Assembly (NCBI GenBank): GCA_001829495.1
Contig: MIBJ01000028.1
Location: forward strand, 1-39,408
Direction: 5' to 3'
DNA from: Spirochaetes bacterium RBG_16_49_21
Lineage (GTDB): Bacteria > Spirochaetota > UBA4802 > UBA5550
DNA length: 39,408 bases
Below the pieces are notes generated by a model, which had not been told where the DNA came from, made no database searches, and saw nothing but the letters and a program-made list of their open reading frames with translations. Positions within the stretch are counted from its first letter, which is position 1. Each line of letters starts with the position of its first letter. A program made the position numbers and the translations under genes. Positions 32,772-39,408 of the stretch are shown piece after piece.

Positions 32772-33860
32772 ATGAAGATATTATATTTGAATTACGAATT
32801 TCCGCCCTTGGGCGGCGGAGCCAGCCCGGTGAGCTATGAAATCGCGAAGGGATATGTCAAGAGAGGCCATGAGGTCGATGTCGTGACCATGTCATACCGG
32901 GATTTACCTGAATTTGAACGCGTTGACGGAATCAATATATACCGGGTTAAATCCCTGAGGTCGAAAAAGGAGATATGTCATCCTTGGGAGCAGTTGACCT
33001 ATATAATTTCAGCGAAAAAATTTCTATCAGATCGGCTGAAGCAGGTGGCGTACGCGGTCATCCATGCCCATTTTATCATTCCTACCGGCGCGATAGCCCT
33101 CTGGCTGAAAAAGAGGTTCAATATCCCCTACGTCATAACCGCTCACGGGAGCGACGTATTGGGCTATAACAAGAGATTTGCGCTGCTCTATCCTTTTTTA
33201 AAGCGCCCGTGGGAGAATATAATCAAGAACGCCAAATGCGTGACCGCTCCCTCTGATTTTCTGATCCGGAAAATACGGGAAATTACCGATCAGGGCACGT
33301 TTGAAACCATTGCCAACGGCCTGGATCTGACAACATTCCAGCCGATGAAGAAGGAGGACAAGATCCTTGTTGTTGCGCGGCTCTTCCCCAATAAGGGGGT
33401 GCAGGATATTCTTGATGCGCTCAAGGGCATGAATCTTGGAAAATGGAGCGTGGATATCGTCGGGGACGGCCCTCACCGGGACGTATTAGAGAGTATGGCT
33501 CGGGAATACGGACTTGCCGGCAAGGTCAGATTCCGCGGATGGATGGACAACGCCAGCAATGAGATGAAAGAGCTTTATGGTAAGGCGCATATTTTTATTT
33601 CAGCCAGCTATTTTGAAAGTTTTGGTTTGACGGTGCTTGAGGCCGTCAGCGCGGGATGCTATCCGCTCATTTCCGATATCGACGGCCACCGGTTTATTAT
33701 AGATGACGATAGATACTTCTTTCGAAAAAAGAACATTGAAGACTTGCGGGAAAAACTGAAAACGCTTATAACAAAAGGAACGGACGGTTTCAGCGTGAAT
33801 ATTGAACGGTTCGACTGGGACAATGTCATGCACAACTATATTTCCCTGTTAGAGAGCTGA
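32772..33860 (+). CDS. Glycosyltransferase family 4
   Basis: The 362-residue GT-B fold enzyme begins MKILYLNYEFPPLGGGASPV, the typical glycine-rich N-terminus of GT4 proteins. It has HAHFIIPTG and ITAHGSDV in the acceptor lobe, and VARLFPNKGVQDIL starts the donor lobe. The donor-binding E-x7-E motif reads ESFGLTVLEAVSAGC (Glu at about 281 and 289). It should transfer a sugar from a nucleotide-sugar to a cell-surface or lipid-linked acceptor with retention. AAGGGG stands 7 nt before the ATG. The deacetylase gene begins 1 nt after the stop codon, so the two are translationally coupled. Confidence 0.93.
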   Translation: MKILYLNYEFPPLGGGASPVSYEIAKGYVKRGHEVDVVTMSYRDLPEFERVDGINIYRVKSLRSKKEICHPWEQLTYIISAKKFLSDRLKQVAYAVIHAHFIIPTGAIALWLKKRFNIPYVITAHGSDVLGYNKRFALLYPFLKRPWENIIKNAKCVTAPSDFLIRKIREITDQGTFETIANGLDLTTFQPMKKEDKILVVARLFPNKGVQDILDALKGMNLGKWSVDIVGDGPHRDVLESMAREYGLAGKVRFRGWMDNASNEMKELYGKAHIFISASYFESFGLTVLEAVSAGCYPLISDIDGHRFIIDDDRYFFRKKNIEDLREKLKTLITKGTDGFSVNIERFDWDNVMHNYISLLES

Positions 33861-33861
33861 A

Positions 33862-34761
33862 ATGACCTTGATCGTAACCATAGATACCGAGCCGGATTGC
33901 GATACTTCATGGAGGCGCTCCTCTCCCCTCTCCTTTACCTCCGTGCTTCAGGGGATTCCGCATATCCTGCGCCCTATCTGGGACCGCTACGATATCAAGC
34001 CGATATATTTTGTCTCGCCGGAGGTTGTCCGGGACAACGAATGCTGCCGGATATTGAAGGCCGAGACGAACAAGGGGGCGATCATCGGCGCCCATCTGCA
34101 TTCCGAATATATAGAGCCGCACGCCGCGATTTACGATCCCGCGGGCACGGTTTCAGCCGAGTTCCCCTGTTATGCGCACGACGCGGATGTCGAATTCGCC
34201 AAGATCAAGAACCTCACGGCACTTATTGAGGATAGGCTCGATTACCATCCGGTATGGTACCGCGCGGCGCGCTACGGCGCTGATCTTGATACGATCCGGA
34301 TATTGGCTAAAATAGGATATTTATACGACAGCTCGGTGACTCCGGGCATAGATTGGTCCGGAATAGGAGGGCCTGATCACCGCAGGGCGCCGGTGCAGCC
34401 GTACTGGATAAGCAAAGAGGATATCCATACGGCATCTGAGAAGAGCATGAGCATCGGCGTGAAGGAGTATCCGATTACCATTGCGGGCAAACGCTTCGGT
34501 CCGCTCGGCGGATTATTTCCTGATCATTGGCTTTTTTACCGATGGCTGAGGCCCACGCACATGACCGTTTTTGAACAGAAGAAAATAATAGATACCATCG
34601 CCGGCGCATACCCGGATCCGGTTTTGGTCATGCTGTTCCACTCCATGGAGATCATGATAAATAAAACTCCCTTTGTGCGGAACAGGATTATGCAAAAAAG
34701 ATTTATAAAAAATCTTGAATCGATGATTTCATATATAGTAAGCGAGCGCTCGGAACTTTAA
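33862..34761 (+). CDS. Polysaccharide deacetylase-family protein
   Basis: This 299-residue protein has the NodB-like deacetylase pattern in an atypical form: a first Asp motif IDTEPDCD (7-14), the zinc-binding His stretch GAHLHSEYIEP (H78, H80), and a third motif WYRAARYGAD. It would remove acetyl groups from an amino sugar in a polysaccharide. It begins one nucleotide after the GT4 stop (TGA, A, ATG), so it should act in the same pathway. No signal peptide is visible, implying action on a cytoplasmic or inner-leaflet lipid-linked intermediate. The motif variations make the exact subfamily uncertain. Confidence 0.82.
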   Translation: MTLIVTIDTEPDCDTSWRRSSPLSFTSVLQGIPHILRPIWDRYDIKPIYFVSPEVVRDNECCRILKAETNKGAIIGAHLHSEYIEPHAAIYDPAGTVSAEFPCYAHDADVEFAKIKNLTALIEDRLDYHPVWYRAARYGADLDTIRILAKIGYLYDSSVTPGIDWSGIGGPDHRRAPVQPYWISKEDIHTASEKSMSIGVKEYPITIAGKRFGPLGGLFPDHWLFYRWLRPTHMTVFEQKKIIDTIAGAYPDPVLVMLFHSMEIMINKTPFVRNRIMQKRFIKNLESMISYIVSERSEL

Positions 34762-34868
34762 CGCGGCCCGGTCATGAATATTACATCCATGTTAAATATG
34801 CCGAAATTAATTAATATTAATGCTGACAACTTTTGATTATTAATTAAATAGTGCGACAGTATATTGCA

Positions 34869-34912
34869 TATAATGAATTTGAAATATAATTTATAAAATT
34901 TAATTCAGGGGG
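34869..34912 (+). promoter_or_regulatory. Probable glnA -10 box and ribosome site
   Basis: TATAAT at 34869-34874 and AGGGGG at 34907-34912 (8 nt before the ATG) are clear; no good -35 is found at the usual distance. Upstream, TTAATTAATA (34807-34816) and TATTAATTAA (34838-34847) form a 10-bp A/T-only inverted repeat that may be an activator or nitrogen-regulator site. Confidence 0.45.
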
Positions 34913-34920
34913 CTAAACAT

Positions 34921-36336
34921 ATGAAAACTCCAAAAGAAGTGCTGGACCTGATTAAAAAGGAGAGTGTGGAGATTGTAGATCTCAGGTTCATGGACTTCCC
35001 CGGCATATGGCAGCACTTTACTGTTCCTATAGCCGAGATTGATGAAGGCGCATTTGAGAACGGCCTCGGATTTGACGGATCGAGCATACGCGGCTGGCAG
35101 GCGATCAATGAGTCTGACATGCTGGTTAAGCCTGATCCTGCGACTGCGTTCATTGATCCGCTGCTTGAGCATAAGACGCTTGCCATGATCTGCAATATCT
35201 GCGATCCGGTCACCGGCGAGGATTACACCCGCGATCCGCGGAACATCGCCCGGAAGGCGGAGAGGTATTTAAAAAGCAGCGGCATCGCCGATGTCGCCTA
35301 TTTCGGACCTGAGGCTGAATTCTTCATCTTCGACGATATCCGGTTCGATCAGAACGAGCATGAAGGATATTATTTCATCGATTCCGTAGAAGGCAGATGG
35401 AACAGCGGCCGCGTTGAGAATCCGAATCTGGGGTATAAGCCGCGCTATAAGGAAGGGTACTTTCCGGTTCCGCCGACCGACAGCCAGCAGGACCTACGCA
35501 GCGAAATGGTACTCACCCTCATTAAACTGGGTATTCCTATCGAAGCGCAACACCATGAGGTCGCCACTGCGGGCCAGGCGGAAATCGACATGCGGTTCGC
35601 GCCGCTTGTTGAGATGGCGGACAACCTGCTCAAGTATAAATATATAATTAAGAACGTCGCCAAAAAGCACAACAAGACGGTCACCTTCATGCCAAAGCCG
35701 CTCTTTAACGATAACGGAAGCGGCATGCACGTTCATATATCCCTGTGGAAGGGCGGGAAGAATCTCTTCTTCGGCAACGGCTATGCAGGGTTTTCGGAAA
35801 TGGGTCTGTTTGCCATCGGTGGCATACTGAAACATGCGCCTGCTCTGCTCGCGCTGACCAGCCCGACAACCAACAGCTACAAGCGCCTGGTGCCTGGTTT
35901 TGAGGCGCCGGTCAATCTTGCGTATTCCAGAAGGAACCGGAGCGCGGCGGTGCGGATACCAATGTACTCAAAATCGGAAAAAGCGAAGCGGTTCGAGTTC
36001 CGCTGCCCTGACCCGGCCTGTAATCCCTATCTGGCTTTTTCCGCGATGCTCATGGCCGTCATTGACGGGATTCAGAACAAGATCGATCCGGGCCAGCCGC
36101 TGGATAAGGACATCTACGACCTGCCTCCGGAGGAGCTCGCCAAGGTGCCCCATACCCCCGGTTCTCTGCGCGAGGCGCTGAATGCCCTTGAGAAGGATAA
36201 TGACTTCCTCCTCAAGGGGGACGTATTCACGTCAGACGTGATTGAAACCTGGATCAACTATAAAATGGATAATGAGGTGAAAGCGCTTGAATTGAGGCCG
36301 CATCCGTGGGAATTTGCGCTTTACTATGATATCTGA
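34921..36336 (+). CDS. glnA: Glutamine synthetase type I
   Basis: GlnA joins ammonia to glutamate using ATP, the main entry of nitrogen into amino acids, as a cytoplasmic dodecamer. All family signatures are visible in 471 residues: FDGSSIRGW (about 49-57), EAEFFIFD, the ATP-site stretch [14 protein letters not shown], and [23 protein letters not shown]. The adenylylation site is present: Tyr399 in [10 protein letters not shown], so activity is probably controlled by adenylylation (GSI-beta type). No GlnB, GlnD or GlnE lies in the window. It has its own promoter-like region and a strong terminator and appears to be monocistronic. Confidence 0.97.
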   Translation: MKTPKEVLDLIKKESVEIVDLRFMDFPGIWQHFTVPIAEIDEGAFENGLGFDGSSIRGWQAINESDMLVKPDPATAFIDPLLEHKTLAMICNICDPVTGEDYTRDPRNIARKAERYLKSSGIADVAYFGPEAEFFIFDDIRFDQNEHEGYYFIDSVEGRWNSGRVENPNLGYKPRYKEGYFPVPPTDSQQDLRSEMVLTLIKLGIPIEAQHHEVATAGQAEIDMRFAPLVEMADNLLKYKYIIKNVAKKHNKTVTFMPKPLFNDNGSGMHVHISLWKGGKNLFFGNGYAGFSEMGLFAIGGILKHAPALLALTSPTTNSYKRLVPGFEAPVNLAYSRRNRSAAVRIPMYSKSEKAKRFEFRCPDPACNPYLAFSAMLMAVIDGIQNKIDPGQPLDKDIYDLPPEELAKVPHTPGSLREALNALEKDNDFLLKGDVFTSDVIETWINYKMDNEVKALELRPHPWEFALYYDI

Positions 36337-36360
36337 GAAAGACAGAACTCAATCCAAAAC

Positions 36361-36393
36361 AAAAAGGGGCTTAAAAGCCCCTTTTTGTTTTAT
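36361..36393 (+). terminator. Rho-independent terminator of glnA
   Basis: A perfect 12-bp stem AAAAAGGGGCTT (36361-36372) / AAGCCCCTTTTT (36375-36386) with a 2-nt loop is followed by GTTTTA. The flanking A-run makes it usable from both strands. It begins 24 nt after the glnA stop. Confidence 0.95.
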
Positions 36394-36712
36394 GAGCCTC
36401 GCAGTACCGGTGTCATCGATTATTAAGGGGCATTTTAAACCGAACTTCCTCCAAAGCAGAGATCATGCCGCCGTGATCGATAATCAATGTATGTATGAAT
36501 TTAATAGCGGATTGATAAAAAATTTGATGGATTTGTACATTCAACTCATGCAAAATAGATGTGCCTGCATAGTTTTTTTAATTTTTGGCAAGCGCAAATT
36601 TTGAGTAACAAACATTTTATCGCTTGTATTACACTTTTTATTGTTTCATATACTCCTGTGGTCACCGCAGATTCCTGGAAGACTAAAACTACTTTGATCT
36701 TGGAGTTATTCC
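36394..36712. other. Gene-free spacer before the Ca2+-ATPase
   Basis: This spacer of 319 nt has no coding pattern. It is AT-rich with a possible weak promoter (TTGTAT near 36624 and TATACT near 36648). The ATPase ribosome site GGAG is at 36702-36705. No repeat or RNA gene is evident. Confidence 0.4.
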
Positions 36713-39408
36713 ATGGCTGAAATATCCTGGCATGTCGATACGATTGATAATGTCATTACTAAACTCGATGTCGATCCCCGTACCGGCTTATCATCAAAAC
36801 AGGCCCAGCAACGCCTGTTAAAGTACGGCTTGAACGAATTAGAGCGCGAGAAGAAGACCCCAGCCTGGGTTATGTTTCTGGGCCAATTCAAGAATATATT
36901 GATTATAATCCTCATTGCGGCAATTATTCTCTCCGCCCTGGTGGGCGAAACAGTAGACGCGGCAATCATCGCTGTGATCGTCATTTTCTGCGCCGTGTTG
37001 GGGTTTATCCAGGAGTTCCGGGCAGAGCGAGCTCTGGATGCTTTGAAAAAAATGCTCTCGCCGACCGTCACGGTGATGCGCGATGGCAGAGAAGAAGAAC
37101 TCCCATCAAAAAATCTGGTTCCCGGTGATGTTATACTTCTTGAGGCCGGCGATAGAATTCCTGCCGATGCCCGGGTCATAGAGACTCATTCCCTGCGTTG
37201 CGACCAGGCCGCGCTCACCGGTGAATCTGTGCCGGTCAGTAAAACCACTGAACCTCAACCGATGGAAACGAGAAGCAGCGACAGCAAGAATATGGTTTTT
37301 GCCGGTACCACGGTGACGTACGGCCGGGGCAAGGCCCTGGTCACGGAAACAGCCATGCAGACTGCGTTTGGCACCATCGCGAGGGAAGTATCCGCGGTGC
37401 AAGCGGAAAAAACCCCCCTGGAAAAACGCACGGAAGAAATCGGCAAATGGCTGGGGATCATCGCAATAGGAATCTGTATCCTGGTGGCCTCTTTCAGCAT
37501 CGGTCGTGAATATCTCCATGGGTCGCTCAATTTGTCGTTTGTCGTGACTATGATAATGTTCGCTGTCGCTCTGGCGGTTGCGGCTGTACCTGAGGCGCTG
37601 GCCGCGATAGTAACCGGCGCTCTGGCCATCGGCATGCGCCGGATGGCCAAAAAAAACGCTCTGGTGCGCAAGATGCCGGCTGTGGAGACACTGGGCTGCA
37701 CCACGGTCATTTGCACGGATAAGACCGGGACTCTCACCCGCGGAGAGATGACTGTTCGGCAAATATTTGCGGGCCTGCAAAGCATTAATGTTACCGGCGC
37801 CGGCTATATCCCGGATGGGGAATTTAAAATTTCCGGAAGCGGCGATCTCCTAAAGATCGAGGACTCCGAGGGACTGCGTATGCTCCTGTTGGCCGGGCTT
37901 CTTTGCAACGACGCAGATCTGATAATGAAAGATCAGTGGAGCATCACCGGAGATCCCACAGAGGCGGCGCTCGTGGTCCTGGCGCAAAAAGCCGGTCTGC
38001 CAAAGTCTTCCCTGCGTATGAAGAACCCCAGGGTCGAAGAATTGCCCTTTTCCTCAGAACGTAAACGCATGACCACCATCCATGACACAACAAGCGACGG
38101 CCGTCAGGCCTTCATGAAGGGAGCGCCTGAAACCGTTCTTGACCGCTGCAATCGCTTCCACGACGGACAAACAGTCAGGGAGCTTACAGAGGATATCAGG
38201 ACAAAAATACTAAAAACTAACGAAGACATGGCAAGCAACGCCTTCCGGGTCCTGGGCTTCGCCTATAGGGATGTCCGTAAGGATGTCGACTACACAGAGG
38301 AAGCTCTTGAAAACGGCATGATATTTTTGGGGCTTACCGGTATGATCGATCCGGCCCGGCCTGAAGCCATCAAGGCCGTGGGCGTGTGCAAGGATATTCA
38401 GATCAAGACAATCATGATCACCGGTGATCATAAGTTGACGGCAGTTGCCATTGCCAGAGAGATCGGCATTTTCCAGGAAAAGGACAGAGTACTGATCGGT
38501 GATGAACTGGAGAAGATGAGTGATGATGATCTGGAGAAAATCGTATGTGACGTCACGGTGTATGCTCGGGTCTCGCCTGCTGACAAGCTCAAGATTGTCA
38601 GGGCCTGGAAGCGCCAGGGCGAGATCGTGGCTATGACGGGAGACGGCGTGAATGACGCGCCCGCGCTCAAACATGCGGACATCGGCATTGCCATGGGGAT
38701 ATCCGGCACGGAGGTGGCGAAGGAGGCATCCGACATGGTGCTGACGGACGACAATTTCGCCTCTATCGTAACTGCTATCGAACTGGGGCGGTGGATTTAC
38801 GACAATATCAAGAAGTATCTGACTTTTCTTCTGCGGTGCAACATTACCGAGGTAGCGGTCATCGGCGGTGTGGTACTGATCCTCGGACCGGCCTATCTGC
38901 CGCTTCTGCCGGCCGCAATTTTATATATCAACCTGGCCACAGACGGTCTTCCGGCTCTGGCGCTGGGCGTTGCCCCGCCGGACGCGGACATCATGAAACG
39001 CCCCCCCCGCAACCCCAAGGAAAGCGTGTTCTCCTGGGACGTGCGGGCTTTTATACTGGTTGCCGTTATAATTGAAATTCCGATTTTTCTCGGACTTTTT
39101 TTCCATGATCTGGGGGATATTACCCATGCAAGGACAGAGATGTTCTTTATATTCATCATCGTCGAGATGGTCATTGCCCTGAATTTCAGGTCCATGCGAT
39201 ACAGTATCTTCTCGGCCCCGCCTCACAAGTGGCTGATACTGTCCATAGCATGGGAGCTGCTCCTCATAACCGGACTGATGCAAATACCCGCTGTGCGGGA
39301 GGCTTTCGGTATTGTCATACCGAACCTCCGGGACATAGGGATCATTCTGGGTATCAGCGCGCTTGTGTTTTTATCCATGGAGATCATTAAGGCATTCATC
39401 AGAAAACG
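36713..39408 (+). CDS. P2-type cation-transporting ATPase, probable Ca2+ pump (partial at window end)
   Basis: The gene starts at ATG 36713, seven nt after GGAG, and stays open to the end of the window (898 codons), so only the last residues are missing. The actuator motif LTGESVPVSKT, phosphorylation motif CTDKTGTLT (D336), MKGAPETVLDRC, and hinge MTGDGVNDAPALK are all intact. The membrane sites match SERCA site II: M4 VPEALAAIVT (Glu retained; PEGLP changed to PEALA), M5 RCNITEV (Asn, Glu), and M6 NLATDGLPA (Asn, Thr, Asp). This supports a Ca2+-transporting P2A pump rather than a heavy-metal P1B type; Mn2+ is also possible. The tail keeps about six more membrane segments. Confidence 0.93.
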   Translation, partial: MAEISWHVDTIDNVITKLDVDPRTGLSSKQAQQRLLKYGLNELEREKKTPAWVMFLGQFKNILIIILIAAIILSALVGETVDAAIIAVIVIFCAVLGFIQEFRAERALDALKKMLSPTVTVMRDGREEELPSKNLVPGDVILLEAGDRIPADARVIETHSLRCDQAALTGESVPVSKTTEPQPMETRSSDSKNMVFAGTTVTYGRGKALVTETAMQTAFGTIAREVSAVQAEKTPLEKRTEEIGKWLGIIAIGICILVASFSIGREYLHGSLNLSFVVTMIMFAVALAVAAVPEALAAIVTGALAIGMRRMAKKNALVRKMPAVETLGCTTVICTDKTGTLTRGEMTVRQIFAGLQSINVTGAGYIPDGEFKISGSGDLLKIEDSEGLRMLLLAGLLCNDADLIMKDQWSITGDPTEAALVVLAQKAGLPKSSLRMKNPRVEELPFSSERKRMTTIHDTTSDGRQAFMKGAPETVLDRCNRFHDGQTVRELTEDIRTKILKTNEDMASNAFRVLGFAYRDVRKDVDYTEEALENGMIFLGLTGMIDPARPEAIKAVGVCKDIQIKTIMITGDHKLTAVAIAREIGIFQEKDRVLIGDELEKMSDDDLEKIVCDVTVYARVSPADKLKIVRAWKRQGEIVAMTGDGVNDAPALKHADIGIAMGISGTEVAKEASDMVLTDDNFASIVTAIELGRWIYDNIKKYLTFLLRCNITEVAVIGGVVLILGPAYLPLLPAAILYINLATDGLPALALGVAPPDADIMKRPPRNPKESVFSWDVRAFILVAVIIEIPIFLGLFFHDLGDITHARTEMFFIFIIVEMVIALNFRSMRYSIFSAPPHKWLILSIAWELLLITGLMQIPAVREAFGIVIPNLRDIGIILGISALVFLSMEIIKAFIRK

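Noticed and set aside
36314..36604. 96-residue frame after glnA
   Set aside because: It begins inside the glnA end and runs through its terminator hairpin; the translation has no recognisable pattern.
36706..37785. Long minus-strand frames under the Ca2+-ATPase
   Set aside because: They are antisense to a clear P-type ATPase with intact motifs, and their translations are low-complexity.

Overview
The window looks like a chromosomal replication-origin region from a Gram-negative-type bacterium, most likely a member of the Spirochaetota. This placement is an inference. It rests on the core order dnaA-dnaN-recF-dciA-(DUF370)-gyrB-gyrA, a bacterial XPB/Ssl2 helicase, small lipoproteins with loose lipoboxes, an isolated 5S rRNA gene, a stand-alone DbpA RNA-binding domain and a type I glutamine synthetase. 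No 16S rRNA is present to settle it.

Layout. (1) 1-7.4 kb: macro-domain protein, pyrF, a B12-binding radical SAM enzyme, a receiver-PP2C (RsbU-like) phosphatase, a PC4-type ssDNA-binding protein, a zinc-ribbon/Nudix protein with a C-terminal region resembling the RsbRD N-terminal sensor domain, and a methyltransferase. (2) 7.4-9.57 kb: a probable bipartite oriC. AT-rich DNA with many DnaA-box-like sites lies upstream of dnaA, and a DnaA box followed by a DnaA-trio-like tract lies between dnaA and dnaN. (3) 8-16.8 kb: the replication cluster dnaA, dnaN, recF, dciA, a RemB-like DUF370 gene, gyrB and gyrA, all on + and closely packed from dnaN on. (4) 16.8-25.6 kb: XPB-like helicase, two related small lipoproteins, a receiver-GGDEF/PP-loop/purN minus-strand group, a GT2-like protein, a membrane protein, a solitary 5S rRNA and a TPR protein. 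(5) 25.9-30.5 kb: dut, RNase J and ftsK. (6) 30.5-39.4 kb: a zinc-ribbon methyltransferase, the DbpA-domain protein, an OmpR-type regulator with a degenerate receiver, a GT4/polysaccharide deacetylase pair, glnA with a textbook terminator, and a P2-type Ca2+-ATPase cut by the window end.

How the genes work together. Genes left of dnaA are mostly on the minus strand and the replication genes on the plus strand, as expected at a bidirectional origin. DnaA, DnaN, RecF, DciA and gyrase form the initiation/elongation/topology set. Several signalling proteins (receiver-PP2C, Nudix-RsbRD-like fusion, receiver-GGDEF, degenerate OmpR) lie within 30 kb of it.

No CRISPR array, prophage, complete insertion sequence or tRNA was found. 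The most unusual non-coding content is a set of palindromic, hairpin-rich intergenic elements: 607-724, 7358-7435, 18545-18640, 18662-18724, 22045-22228 and 24643-24739. At least two of them share a common plan with different but self-complementary arms.
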